Both the position numbers and the translations under genes were made by a program. Below, piece after piece: positions 1 through 13,194 of a DNA stretch of 64,000 nt (positions within the stretch are counted from its first letter, which is position 1; each line of letters opens with the position of its first letter). This stretch comes from Mycteria americana. Taxonomy: Eukaryota; Chordata; Aves; Ciconiiformes; Ciconiidae. The notes under the pieces are model-generated. The model saw nothing but the letters and a program-made list of their open reading frames with translations. It made no database searches and was not told where the DNA came from. The stretch covers positions 7,169,501 to 7,233,500 of the forward strand of contig NC_134368.1 in NCBI RefSeq assembly GCF_035582795.1, read 5' to 3'.

Positions 1-1354
1 CTGGCCACCAGCAGCCACTGTTGCAGCACGGGGACGGCCGGGAGCACATCGGCACATGCTGGCACCTGCGGGAGCAGCCCCGGTGCTGGTTAAAGGACAG
101 GGCAGGAGGCAGCGGTCCCAGCGTCCTGCAGTTCTCTGACGGCTGGGGCAGGGCTGGGCAAGGGGGTTTCCAGCTGATATTGGAAGCTTATAGGGCCTCT
201 AAAGGTGGTGAGCCCCCCACTTGAGACTTGTCCGAATGAGAACCCCAGCTGTAGGCATCTCTCCAGCTGAGAGCATCTGGGGACAGCGGTCACAGCAGTG
301 TCACCTGGAGCTGGGTGCAGGTGAAGGGGAGCAGGGAGGGGTGCAGAAGCTGTCTTCTCCTCCCTTTCCACCTGGAGAATCAGCAACAAACACTGAATTT
401 CAACTCTAAAAAAAGAGCCGATACAAAACAAGCAGCACCGTGGTTTGGCAGTGCTGCCTGAGGTTTGGGCTGATGATCGTTGACTCGCCGTTGGGCACTG
501 AACCCAATGGGAAGGCAACCTCCAGGAGGACAGGGTCTCTGCAGGGACCTTGGAGACCCTCTGACCAGCTCCCGGCATCAGCCGGCTGCAGCCCCACATG
601 GAGCCCACTGCCGGCTCCTGGGGCTGATGGGGCTCCTGGGAAGCGGGGTGCCCTCAGCTTGTTGCTTCTCCTGCCAGGTCCAGCTCATGGTTCAGAGCGG
701 TGGTGGGAACTACCTGCATTTATCGCAGAAGAAATAGTGCCATCTACTGACATTAATAACCCTATTCCTAGAAAGCAAGGGGTGGATGTTTATCTCTCTT
801 ACGCCGATGGGTGTTTGGGGTCATGCCAGCCCGAGAAATGCCCACATGGGGTCACACTGGTGGGGCAACCCCACGAGTGATTCACACACAAGGCTGGGGT
901 ACGCAGGCAGCCTGAGACCCCCTGGACATCCAGGGTGGCCCTGTGGTTGGGATAGCCTTGACACTGGGGATAGAGACCCTGAGCACCCCCAGGAGAAGGG
1001 CTGGAGGGGAGGGTGCTGGTCGCTGCCACCCAGCAGAGTTTAATTGACCTCTTATCCCTTTCACTGTAATTAATGAACAAAGCTAAACCTCTCCAACAGG
1101 CTGCTCTTCAAGGGTCATCCCCCATCCCATACAATTCCTTAGTATAGCTTTTTCCTCCCTGATCTGTGGTCCTACCTCCTCTGGTCGTGTGGGGTGCTGG
1201 AGTTACTGGGGCTCCTGGAGGAGTTACTGGAGAAAGTCCCTTGGCCGGTATGGTAAGGGCTGAGATTTTTTTTAATGGTCCTTCCCAGCCTGATGAAAGC
1301 CTCAGTTCCTATACAAGTCCCTGGGAGGTAACTGCATTCAGCACGATGGTCCGT

Positions 1355-1592
1355 ACATGAGTTTCAGACTAGATAGAAGGAAGAAATTTTTTACAATGAG
1401 GGAGGTGAAACACTGGAGCAGGTTGCCCAGAGAGGTGGTAGATGCCCCATTCCTGGAAACGTTCAAGGTCAGGCTGGACGGGGCTCTGAGCAACCTGATC
1501 TGGTTAAAGATGTCCCTGCTTACTGCAGGGAGGTTGGGCTAGATGACCTTTAAAGGTCCCTTGCAACCCAAACTGTTCTATGATTCTATGAT
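1355..1592 (+). mobile_element. CR1 LINE, truncated 3' end
   Basis: The sequence resembles the last codons of CR1 ORF2 plus the 3' UTR. It includes a frame reading RKKFFTM near 1378-1398, a segment on becoming a shorter form of '[10 protein letters not shown]', then 'LDGALSNL', the phrase 'gatgacctttaaaggtcc', and a terminal pair of octamer-like units (ttctatgat) at about 1576-1592. This is the usual 5'-truncated form left by CR1 retrotransposition in birds. It closely matches the 3' end of the longer CR1 copy at 38570-38816 in the same window. Confidence 0.9.
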
Positions 1593-2228
1593 ACATATAT
1601 ATACACTATATAGATTGTATACATGTTATAAGAGAGACCAGCCCCACTTGTTTGGTCCAGCACTGAGGCCATCTTCCCATGCAGGGCCCACGGCAGGAGA
1701 TGCCACCAGTCTCAGATGTTGGCAAGGCAAAAGTCACTGCTCATGTCCAAAACTGCTGGGAGAAACTCTTCCCTGGGAGCATCCCTTCCCATGCAGGGAG
1801 GCACTGGGACCCTGGGTGGGGAGAGCCCCACGTTGAGGAGATGATCCCACCCTACCACCTCCCCAGGGAATGTGAGTTGCAGAAGACCAGGTTGAAACAA
1901 GTCACCGAAGCCTGGTGGAGCTCGGCCTGGGAACGGCCCGTGGAAAGTGAAGCTGCTGATTTTCTGACTTTCCAAGCTGACCTACCAATAGTGAAACCAT
2001 CAAAGCAGGAGGCACATTCCTGAGGTCTGACCCAGCGCAGCAAAGTCAAGGAAAGGTTCCCACTGAACTCAACGGACACTGGACTGCGGCCACAACACTT
2101 ACATATAGCCAAGATTTATTTATTACTTTTCCCCATGGTTTTATCCAAGACTTCATCCTGCCAGGGCTCTGTCTCATCCTGCAACAAGGAAGTCAAATTT
2201 ATCCTACAGAGTCATTTTAACACAATAG

Positions 2229-2305
2229 ATAACCAAATATATATAGTTAGAAACATTACTGTGTATGTGTATATATATAAAACACATATATATTATATAT
2301 AAAAC
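2229..2305. repeat. AT-rich low-complexity tract
   Basis: Runs of TA and ATATATA dominate this interval, with interspersed gtgtatat and aaacaca units. It reads as a decayed (TA)n/(CATATA)n microsatellite. No function can be inferred. Confidence 0.75.
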
Positions 2306-2453
2306 AAATAACCTCTTAAATGAGAGGCCAGCATAAAAAACAATCAGAGTAAACACTGTAATAATTCTAATTATGCAACGTATTCTGCCGAACATATTTA
2401 TTTTTAATGGTAATCATATTAATAGCTCTAAGGCCCTGAATTAGTCCAATATG

Positions 2454-2581
2454 TTCTTAACAATGTTCACTTTAAATACAAATGTTAATGACTTTTCCAG
2501 AGGGTCCAGCGCCCTGGATGAGCTTGCTGCACACCAGTATATTCTCCTTAACATGTTTACTTTTAATAACAGGTTTAATGA
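2454..2581. repeat. Imperfect direct repeat of an about 40-bp AT-rich module
   Basis: Unit A (2454-2491) and unit B (2542-2581) share the ordered blocks ttct-ttaaca, tgtt-actttaaata or actttTaataa, and gtt-taatga, with small insertions. The spacer is about 50 bp and is not repeated. The units are too diverged for a recent duplication. Confidence 0.5.
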
Positions 2582-3035
2582 TGCACTCGGGGCCTAATAA
2601 CCATGTTTAGTCACAAAGAGAAAAACCAGCTACAAAATACTTTCTCTAAAAACTAGGCTACAGGGAATTGCTATGCCATTTCAAAGCCACAGCAGCCATC
2701 CTTTAATGCGCCTCTACATATGTTGGCTCTGCCTGCATCTGGGCTGAGGACCCCGACCACGGATGAGCAGCCCCAATGGATTTTTGGAGCCAGTTTCGGG
2801 GTGACTCGGGGACCCCATGCAGCAGCCAAGCCGTTTGGGGTGAAGGACTGCCGCCAAATGTGGCCTTGCCTCCTCCCACTCGCGATGCTCGGTGGTTGGA
2901 TTTGGGGAGATGCACGGGGCGGGTTTCAAAGGAAGGTGTTGCTGTGCTCCAGCGGAGGCATCCCGGGGCTCTCACTGACGTCGCCGGCAGAGACGTGCCA
3001 AAGGGGAGCGCGTTTGAAAAATCACACCCACCATC

Positions 3036-3095
3036 CATTAAAAAAAAAAAAGAAAAAACACAAAACCCCCTAACAACAACAACAACAAAACCCCA
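3036..3095 (+). repeat. A-rich and (AAC)n simple repeat
   Basis: A run of about 12 A residues interrupted by one G is followed by a further A run and then five aac units. This could be the decayed poly(A) tail of a retroposon, but no recognisable body precedes it. Confidence 0.6.
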
Positions 3096-3629
3096 ACTCC
3101 TACCTTTAGCTTTACAAGAGCTAGAAATACAACTAAATTAAGAGGCAGGCGGCAGCTGCTCCCTGCTTTTGTGCCCGTATCAATCCGTTCCCATGAGCCC
3201 GCAGCCCACCCAGCCCCGCTCGTGTCTCAGTCCTCCTGGCTGGGGCTGCAGGCAGGCAGGACCCCCTGGTCACATCCATCCCGGCAGAGAGGTGCTTTGG
3301 TCTCCCCAAAAGAGATATTCAGCCGGCGGTGTGGTTGGCAGGGCTTCGCTCTCCCTGGCTGTGTCCAGACCTGTCCGAGTCCAGAACTGCGTCCAGACCT
3401 GTGAAATCTCATGCGCCGGGGAGATGCTTGGAGCCGCCTCCATGACCTGTGGGCGTAGGACCAGCCTGACCCATCCCTTTCCATCCACAGTTTGAAGGGT
3501 CACCCCACGGGGTGTCACAGACATCCCCAAGGCGTGGTGGATCCACAGCAGCATGTGCTGGCAGGGCTGGAGCTACCCCAGGGGCAACACACTTCTCCCC
3601 CCGCGCGGGAGCATCCCGGGGCGTGCATC

Positions 3630-4060
3630 TTGCACTGAAAAGCCTTACGGATGGTCCTAAATATAACTGTGGCAGACCTCGCCAGACTTCAGCTATGCTT
3701 GCAAGAAAAATACTTGCAAAGCTTGAACCAACTCTAATTTGTATACCTTCTGCCCCAGGGCCCGAGCGAAACGGGAGGGTGGAATCCAATAGCATGTTGT
3801 GCATAAAAAGATTATGCCAAAGATAACCTTATTGCTAATAATAACCCTGGAATCTGATCCTGTGAATAGGCCCTATTGAATGTTTGAACACAGGCATTCC
3901 TCGGTTAGGTTTTTCTGCCTACAAATATTTCGCTTGAGTCTTTAAATACTAATCACAGAATTCAGACGAAGGCTTTTTATCTTCAAAGTGCTGCAGAAAA
4001 AAAAATAAAATTAATTCATTAATCAAAGCTAATTAAAGGGCACAAAATATGCCTTTTTCA
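3630..4060. promoter_or_regulatory. Candidate conserved noncoding element (AT-rich, homeobox-like sites)
   Basis: This interval looks unlike the GC-rich neutral sequence around it. It has little repeat character, dense TAAT/ATTA cores (for example around 4009-4035, where ttaattcattaatc is followed by gctaattaaagg), AAATATTT-type cores near 3923 and a run of short unique words. Such composition is common in vertebrate developmental enhancers. This is inference from composition only, as no cross-species comparison was possible. Confidence 0.25.
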
Positions 4061-7000
4061 AGCACGGGGAGCCAACCAACGCAGCATTAAGCCATCACGG
4101 GGACTCCGAGCATCTCTCCCGCCACGAACGTGATTTTCCCGGAGCGGTGCCTGGGCAGTAGCTTTGCTTGTTCCCAGCAGCTCCGCTCAAGCTGTCTTCC
4201 TGACATGTGTTAGGCTGTATGTCTGCCACACAGGAAATAGGGTTTGAAGCTCACAGCCAGGAGCAAAAGCTGAGATTGAGGCTTTAATGAAGCTGGGATT
4301 GAGTGGCTAGGGTGGTTCAGTGAAGCAGTAAATGCAAACACATTATCACCTGAGAACTTGCTCCAATTTCACACCAATTAACTAGGAATGAGAGAGGAGG
4401 GCTGGGGCTGGCTGCAGAGATGGCTGATAATCCCATGAACGGGCAGAAATGGCTCCTACGCAGACGCGCTTGTGCCAAAACGAGTTTGTTAGATAACGCC
4501 AGTCCCGGCAATTTTGTCTTGGGGAGCGAGCATGTCATTACTGGAGCTGCTTTTATTAGCAAATATTAAAAACTTTTGCAGAAATACAGATGCCCGTGAG
4601 GGAAGTACGGGAGGAAAGTAATAAAGCAATAGCTGATTATTTTATTTCTCTGCCAATGCGTCATATCACAGGAGGAGGGAAGGGGCAAGGAGAGAGGGAG
4701 AAGAGGGCTGGGATGCGAAGGACTGCTGGTGCAAAGCCAGCAGCTGATGGAGGGGAATATCCCATCCTCGAGGAGCCCCTCGGGATGCTCAGCTCTGGAT
4801 TTAGGGTGGGTTTGACATCTAACCCACCGCCTGCAGATGTAGGTCTGAACGCCACAAGGAGGGCAGAGCGGGTCCCCAAAATTTGTCTTGGCAGTAGCGA
4901 TGGGACCCATCCCCATCCCCTCCACCTGCACCCAGGAGCCAGCTCACCTTCACTGCATTTTAATATTAGAACTATTTCCCTTTTTTCCTGCTGGGATTAT
5001 TTCCAGGTCAGGAGTTAGGGTGGAAAAGGGGCAACAGTTTAGGGGAAGTGCTATTAAATGGATTTCTATGGATTAAATACTAAAACAAATCACATCCTCA
5101 GTGTGCTGGGCCCCATGTTACCCCATCATTAACTGTTGGTTTCAATGTCTGCAAGCAACCAGCCTGATCCTCCAAACCGCACCGGCCATGAAATGTCCTG
5201 CAATCAACAGGCTGAACTATAGCAATTTCTTGTATTTAGATGAAATCTTGTATTCATTTTAAAATGCATCAGTGATAAAGAGGTTACTACAAATGCAAGG
5301 ACAAGAACCCCTTGCCGGGTTTCATGCTGACACACCAGGCTGGAGAAGATCTCCAGAAAAAAATGGGGTTTTAGAAGAGAAATCCTGTGTGTACAGTTAG
5401 CCCTGGGGAAGGTCTGTGCCCCGAGAGGGGTCCTCAGTGCTGCCCCAGCTCCTCTGCAGCAAGGCAGCACCTGGGAAGTCACGTTATCTGTAGATAAGAT
5501 AAGAGCCGGCCTGTCCTGCTCCCCGTCGGAGACCTCCAACAAAATAATTGCAAGAAAGGTGCAAACAGGGGAAAAGCAGTCACCACACTCCTCTCACTCA
5601 ATATTGAATTACTCCAGGCTACGGGAGCGACTGAGATATCTCCCTTTAACATGAGGGAGATGTCGTCTTTGGCCGTGGAGGATGGATAGCCACTGAGGGA
5701 CCAGGACAAACCGTAACATCCTAAAAAAATCCAAGTATGGGCCACCTCACTAAGAGCCAAGGAGAGTGCTGGGGCTGGGTGAAGGTGATGCCTCATCTCT
5801 GGGCAAGGGGGGACCTGGGTGTTCCCCTCCCTGCTGTGAGTCTGGCTTTTAGCATCCTGTTCACTTCAGGTGTATGTTCCCTTCTGAACGGGCTTGGGAA
5901 GGAGGAAGAAGCTGTGGATTAAATGTCATAGCAAGAGCCAGCAGCTGCCGAGCCCAGTGCTGGGGGATGCTCTCCCCCAGGGTGGATGGAGCGGGGTGCT
6001 GGGGGGACCTCTTGCTCCAGCTGTTCTATCCATGGGGAGCAGGGACCTGTGGTCCTTCCCTCCTTGCAGCATGCAAACTGCTCTCCCAAGCGGGAAAAAC
6101 ACTGCTAAGTGGCGAATCTCCCATACCGTACACAACGGTGTGCCCAAGCCCCGGTGCAAATCCACAGGGCTCTTCCTGTTCACTCCCTCTAGCCTGTAAT
6201 TATCTTAAAGGCAACAATTAAAACTATTGAAACACATGTGATGGGTTTAGGGAGCATAGCCCAGCTAATCCCCACAAGCATCCCAGAGGAGCGGAGGCGA
6301 GGAGCTCCCAGGGGCTGGAAGCCAGTGCTTTGCCGGGCAGGTAGGGACCGAGTGGGGCTGCGGAGGACCAAGCTCAGGGCGAGGAGGTGGCAGCAGCCCA
6401 GTCTCCAGCCAGCGTGGGACCCCAGGAGTCACCCGCGTGGCAGCGCCTATGCTGGTGCTAAAGGCTGGGTGGGCTGTGGGAGGGCCCCCCCGGTCCCCAT
6501 CCCTGGCTCGAGGCTCCTCAGGATCATGCAGAAAGTCAGCAGCAGAAAAGACCCCGTTCCCAGAAGCCACTCTTTTGCTTAAAGCTCTAATTGTAAACTT
6601 TAATGGCAAAAATGTCATCTTTCTTCTTCTGTGTCCATCCAGAATCTAGCACAGCGAGTCCTGCTCCATTCTGTGTGTCAGGTACCAAAATAATGCTGTG
6701 TTCATACACAGCCCCTTCTGCCTTTCCCATCCTTTACTTCAGCATCCCGCTGCTCTTTCGTATTCATGAGCAAAGGGCTGTGCAAACATCCACGATGCTC
6801 TCTGCTCAAGGAGTCCCAGAGCAAGAGCAAGGAGATGGATAGTGAAGAATTGCATGAAATATCACTGCTGTCCTGTGCTCACCACTTCTTAATTAACTTT
6901 TTTTACAGGAATTATTATTTTTGCTATTTTTCTGAAATCATCACCCTCCTGGACCCAAGTTATATGTTATTCTCTGCTGCTTTCTTTAAGAAGCAGTTTC

Positions 7001-9363
7001 TAACCTGCCCTAAAAATACTGAACAGCTTTGGGAGCCCCAAAAGGCAGGGAACCAGAGAGCGAAAAAGAGAACACAAACTCTTTGTTCTCAGTATCTCGT
7101 GATCTTAAAGCTCTCAGGGTGATCTCAAGGGTGTCGGGGCAAGGACAGAGCCATGCAGGACAGCCACTGCCTCCTCTCTTCTCCAGCCCTCTTGCTCCAG
7201 CAAGGCAACACTTTTCCTCCCCTCCATATCACCTTTTTTGTGATATGGTATTTTGAAGATTTCTAAAATTTCTAAATTTGCTTCCTTTCCCAAAACTTAA
7301 ACACAATTTTAACCATTTGGACTAAAAGTGAGTCATTTAGGCTTAAAAATATCTTTTTTTTTAGCTCAGAATATTTTTTTAAAGTTTCTGCTCAAAATCA
7401 GCTCATTTTTAGTGGAACAAAGTTTTTTGTTACAATCCAAACAAATCCAAATTCCTTTTCAAGTAAATATTTAATTTCTGAATGGAAGCTATCTTTTCTT
7501 TCTCCTTTTTTTTTTTGCTTTTCCCTTCTCATTTCTCTCCCTTTCTCATTTCTAAAATGCAAATAATTGGGAAAAATCCTCTTCTGAGCCAATTCTGCTG
7601 CTGCTAACACCAAGAGCCCCGAGGGTGCTCCCAGCCCTCTGCTCCCCTCACTGGGGAAGGAGCCTGCAGAGGGTCCCCGACCCCCTCCCACGCTCCCCAT
7701 GGTACCTGTCTGGCTGCATCAAAACCACAGGACAGACCCAGCTCCAGGGCTAGGGGGACAGAAAAGCCCACGGCAAATCCAGTCTTGGGTTGATAGGAGC
7801 CCAAAAGGGCTGTGGCTGTTTTCTGGAAAGGGTGGGTTCATCATTCGGGGTGCCCAAAGGGCTGTGCTGCCCCAAATGGGGGACCCCTTCACAGGCAGGC
7901 AATGTGGCTGTCTTATAGTCTCTGTATATTTATTATACATACTCTACAGACCCCACGTTATAAATTACACACATGCATCCTTAAATGTTTCCATTCAAAA
8001 AAATATATATGTGCAGCTGTTGAACACGCTTCCCATTGTCTTCACCACGGTGAAGCTCTTCACTGTCACCATCTGTCGAGGAGCGGGTCCAGCCACGGGC
8101 TGATGTGTGGATTTGGGATGACCGGCAGGAGCTGGCTCCATTCCCCCCACGCCTTCTCTCCTCCCTCCCACGCTCCCCGCAGCGGCTGTGGGAGAGAAAC
8201 CGTCTCTCATGGCCCAGCTCTGACCATGGCATCCTCCAAGTGAGCTGCATGTCCCCCCCCACTCTTATAAGTGATACAGCAGACGGCCAGTGTCACATCA
8301 TGTATTTATTGATTAACGGCAGCATTTTAGTTAAGTGAAGCCCAGTTGCCTTTGAGGGCAGGAGTAACGTTGGGTGTAGGTGCCATGCAGCAATTTTATT
8401 TGGGGGTTGCCTCCCATCACGTGAGCATCTGACTTTTTTATTTGCATTTCTAGAGGGCTTTAGTGCTGAGTTTCTATTTGCAGCTGGGGAGGCGAGAGGG
8501 CAGCAGGGCTGGTGGGAGCTCAGGCTTTCCCAGGAAGTGCACCCTGCATTTTGAGATTAATATTGACCACGGGAGCAGCATAGGGACAGGTATTTACAGC
8601 AGTGCCTGGTTTTTCACAGGAAGGGTGAAAAAACCTGGGAAAACTAAGAAGCAAGTGAGAGGGACAGACTCCTATCTCTAGATCTTCAGATCAAGATGTT
8701 CATAAGCCAACAAGTTGCTGGGCTCGATGAACACAGCAGAGTGATGTTCAACAGTCTGTGTGGTGCCGGAGATCAAACAAAGTGATCTCCTCTGCCTTTA
8801 AAATGTATGAAGCTGCAAAATCTTAAGGGCATATAAACTTACTTTGATTGCAGGACTGGGATCTTGGAAGTCGCATTCCTTTAATTTCCTTGAGCGGGTT
8901 GCTTTCCCCATGAAGGACATGCACAGGGTGGTGAGTTTTCAATGGAAACTGGTTTTGCCTCATTTTCCACTTCTCTCCTGCTACAAGGAAAGAAGTGCAG
9001 AGCTCCAGAGGCCTGCCTGCCTCTTTCTATGCAGACAGAAAGGGCTGGGTGTCTGTGTTTAATTACAGCCTGAAAGAACTGCATTTAAAAGACAACAGCA
9101 AGCTATTTAATTAATACTTATCATTAGCACACATAGGAATGCCTAGCAGCAAATTACAACAACAAAGCAACTCCTTTTTTTTTTCCTTGCACTTGGGATA
9201 AATTAATTTTAAAAAAAAAGAGTAAACAAACCATTTGCACCAGATTTGAGATGACTTTATATGGAGTGGGAGTAGTGGGATAGTAGGTATTACCCTAGGA
9301 CAACAGAGATCTGTAAGACCAGGCTTTTCCATCTCCAGCTTTCCTGGCCAAGAGGCTTATCTT

Positions 9364-9392
9364 CATCTATCCATCTATCTATCTTTCTATCT
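9364..9392. repeat. (ATCT)n tetranucleotide microsatellite
   Basis: About seven units of atct/ctat with two interruptions (cc and tt) are visible. It is likely length-polymorphic but otherwise unremarkable. Confidence 0.75.
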
Positions 9393-12300
9393 CGGCATTT
9401 ACACTGGGCTCATCCCCATGTCTGAGCGCCTACTTGTCTTCATACCTGTCCATAAATTACACAGTGCCCCCAAGGCATTATAAATAATAATTCTCCCAAA
9501 TAACTCCCAAACCTTCAGAACACTGTTTTAAAGAATTGGCTTATAATTCACCGCGCTGTGGACTCCTCCTTCCAGCCCATAAAGGTAACGCTGGAGCAGA
9601 AGGACATGACGCCCCGGTCAGCAGAGGAAATGCCCCAAAATCAGTTCCTTGGGTGAGGAGAGGGATGGGGTGGGCGGCCACAAGTTGGAAGATGGGGATG
9701 GACATTGTGGCAAAGCACGGGGGAAGGCTGGACTGGTCTGCTCATGGGAAATAGCATCCTCATCCGCAGCCCATTGGGGATTTGTATTATCCCCCTGAAT
9801 TTTAGCTCAGCCAGCACTGCAGACAGCCAGTCATCCCATGTCCCCCTCTAATTAATAGCACTCTTAATGGCACTGTTAATCGTTGGAGCGATGAACCACA
9901 GTGTGGCTCTGCTGCTAATGTCTCCACGGGGTGCAAAGCCAGGCAAGAACTGCTAGCTCAGAAGCAGATGGCTTAAAGGGTAGACCCCACATATAGCCAG
10001 ACAGATCCCAACCCACACTGGGACAAGCGCCCCAATCCCATGTTGGACACACCAACAAATGGCTACAGGACAGCAAGATGCTTTGGTACCTGTGAGCTCT
10101 TGGGTAGAAACCTCCAGCTGAACCACGGGGCACCCTATTCCTCTATCTCAATACATTGCATTTCCATCCCAACACATTGCGTCTCCACCCCAATACAATA
10201 CTTCCTGCTTGAGGTACTTAGGGGTTAGGAGCACGTCCCAGCCATGTCCCTCAGTGTGAAGGGTGACGCAGCCTCCAGGGGAACATCCCTGGCAAGGCAT
10301 GGGGTCCCTGCGGAGAATGGCCACTGGCTCGTGGGCAACGCCGTCTCCTAGGACGTGTGGGTTGGATCTGCTCAGGGTAAGGAGCCTGAAACTGGAATTT
10401 TGGCTGGGGAAAAGTGTGAGCAGTTGATGCGTGAGACGAATTATTTCACAAGTCTGGCCTGAACAGCTCCAGAAGGTGCAGAAGTAATATATCATTAACC
10501 CCAGGAACACGTCACGCTGCCAGAGCTTGCAGCTGCCCATCAAGGTGTTGGGCAAGGAGGTACCGCCTTTCTGCATGACTTTCCTCCCTGTGTTTTCCAC
10601 TTTTCCATCAAACAAAGCTGACCCTCCCTCTCAGATGGAGACGTGAGGAGGAGTGAGCAGAGCCCCGAGCACCCGTTTTGGGGCTGAAGTGGGAGTGAAA
10701 GCCCCCGGTGTGGGAGCAGCATGGTCCCTGAGAAGGTGGTGGGACACGGCATGCCCACAAGGCCAAGTTCACCACTGCATCCCGGGCACCCGGGCTGCCA
10801 CAGGCAGCCGTGCATTGCCCTCTGTGGGAGCACGGCCACCCTGCAAGCCAAGCCTGTCTGTGCTCCCTCCACCTCAGCTCTGGGCGTGAAACAGGCTTTT
10901 CCTGCTGTGCTTCTGCCTTGGAAATCCCAGAGAGAGGTTTCGTAGTGTCCTGCCCAAAAAACATCTGGTTTTGACTGGGGGAAAAGCAGCACCCTCACCC
11001 CATAGGGGTATCCTCAGGGATGTTTGAGAATTAAAACCCTTTTCAACCTCCGTGGGCATCATCTGCCACCTTCCCGCAGCAAGGATGGACCCTTTACCCA
11101 TCTGGCTGCTTTGAGACGGGAGCGTGGGGATGCATTTGCCACTCTTTCTGCTTGCAAAACACACCAGGGCTTTGGTGGGCTGCAAGCCCAGCGCCCCTTG
11201 CTCCACCCTTCCCAGTGTTCCCCGGCTGGGGGTCCAAGTCCAGCCCCTCGCCCTCCCGCCCCCTCCTCCTGCTCCAGTCCCGGCCAGCAAGCCGGATTTG
11301 CAATCTCTCGCTTGGATGTGGAGCTGGGTGCAATTTCAGGCCTCTCCCCCATCGCGGGGTGTCTTAAGCTATGATTAAGAGCTAAATTACAACTGGGCAG
11401 CCGTCCCTGGCCGAGAACCGCAAGATTTCGGGAGGCAGCTATTAAAGGCGGTGGAGTCCAACGAGTATAACGTGTGCATCAACAAAAGCGGCAGCTGATC
11501 ACAGGGATCAAATGGGATCGGGGCAGGGTTCTCACCAGCACCACCAGTGACTTGCTGCATCACCCCCTGGTGCAAAGCCATCCTTTGGGGCAAGGTTATT
11601 CCTGAGGATGAGACTGCGTTTTTGCTTAAATAAGAGGTATTTTACTGGCCGGTTTGGCTCTTAAAGAGGGGTGAATGATGGTCTTGTGAAGCATCAGAGC
11701 TTCCCTGGACCCTACCACCATTCTCCTCCCAACTGCTCGATCCATGCAACTAGTAGAGCTGTTAGCATTAAAAACATGCAGCATCCAAGCACTGTGGTTT
11801 TTTGCATCATTTTCAAGTAAGCTGTTTCCCTCATCCCCGTTAATTGGGATGGGGCAGCCTCGGCCCCTGCCTCGGAGGAAGCGCGGGTCCCTCCTCTCCT
11901 GCAGGGTTTCAGTGGGATGGAAGGAGGCGGCGCGGGGCTGGCTGCGCCAGGGGAGCCAAGGAAAAGGCTGCCCAGGTGCCAGCAAGGCGGCTTGCAGCCC
12001 AGGCAAAGCTTCCCACTCTTCCCGCACATTCTGCAACATCCCATGCTGATTCACTTCACAGAATTTACTTTTACCCTGCTAAATGCCACTAAACCTTCAA
12101 ATTAATCCTCCCATTACAGGACTTCCTTTGATGTCAAAGCAGGAATTTTTTTCATGGCAAAGGGGGATTTTACCCCCCTGGTGTAATTATTCCTTTTTTT
12201 TTTTTTTTGCCCTTTTTAGGCACAAGAGACTCCTGCCAGATGCATGACTTGTGGAGGCAGCTCCCTCAGGAGGTATTTATATATTTATATGTATATGATG

Positions 12301-12965
12301 GGAACGTGGTATTGAAAGACCTGAAGTTTCAGGCTGAAGATAAGGGGAATTTCCCATTTCCTATTTGTTTGAGTGGAAGTTGCCCAGGAAGAGTCTGCAG
12401 CAGGACTAGGACCAAAAGCTGCAAGATACACTAGAAAGTAGCTCCTTAAAATAAACATGTCCAGGGAAAACATCTGCTTTTTAACACTACCACTGAGCAA
12501 GTTTCGGTGCCTGGGAATGATTCCTGGCACTGCTGAAATTATGGGGATTGGGAAAGCGGATCCGCTCCAGCCCTGCATAATTTTCCCATTGAGCATCTTG
12601 GGTGCTGCCGGGACCGCTGGGCTGAACAGCCAAGCACGGGGCCAGAATCGCTGGATAATGCTCAGGAAGCTGGCGACTGTGGGTAGTGCTAAGGGAGCTT
12701 TCTGTAATAGCATGTAATGATGGAACAGGCAGGCTTATTCAGAGTTTCAGTCAGTTTTTAGGAATTTCTAGGAAAAAGAGGATACAATTGCAGAGCTCTT
12801 TACTGAAAATGTTGTGAAATAGTCTATATAATTCAACGGCCAAGTGTGTTCCTGCTAGTAATTCGTTGCATGGATAGCGTAGGCTCCTCTCCCAGCATAA
12901 CATGGGGCTCTGCTGGGAATGGAAAATGAGCCCTGGGAGGCATCAGCCAGCCGTGCCGCGGTAGC

Positions 12966-13194
12966 TCAGGTCTGCGTGACTCCCTGCCTGGCGATCCCCC
13001 GCTGCTGTGCCGTGGCTTCGATCCACTCCCGGAGCGCTTGTGCCCAGTCCTGCCCCCGCTCCAGGGGAGTGGACCTGGTCTCCATCGCTGTTAAGGCAGT
13101 GATTTCGGGAGGGAGCTGGGGAACCAGGCCAGCTCGGAGCAGGGCGTTCTGAAATTTGGCTGCAGAGGCTGGAGCTAAGCAACACCGGGCCGTG
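12966..13194 (-). CDS. THNSL2: THNSL2 last coding exon with stop codon
   Basis: After a tttcag acceptor it encodes [11 protein letters not shown] and a divergent C-terminal tail ending in TQT, with the stop TGA at 12968-12966. The tail is less conserved than the core, as in other vertebrates. Confidence 0.95.

Larger units (their letters stand above)
1..12965. other. Intergenic region 3' of THNSL2
   Basis: No exon or recognised protein family was found in this 13-kb stretch. All open frames are short, lack family motifs and overlap one another on both strands. It contains one CR1 tail, AT-rich and tetranucleotide simple repeats, an imperfect repeated module and an AT-rich block that may be a conserved noncoding element, each listed separately. 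The THNSL2 3' UTR must lie just below 12966. The only poly(A)-like hexamer noticed nearby is a minus-strand AGTAAA at 12799-12804, a weak variant, so the end of the transcript is not established. Confidence 0.6.

Noticed and set aside
8690-8810. Possible CR1 tail
   Set aside because: Only one or two words (gctgggctcgatga, ctgcctttaaaa) fit, which is insufficient for a call.
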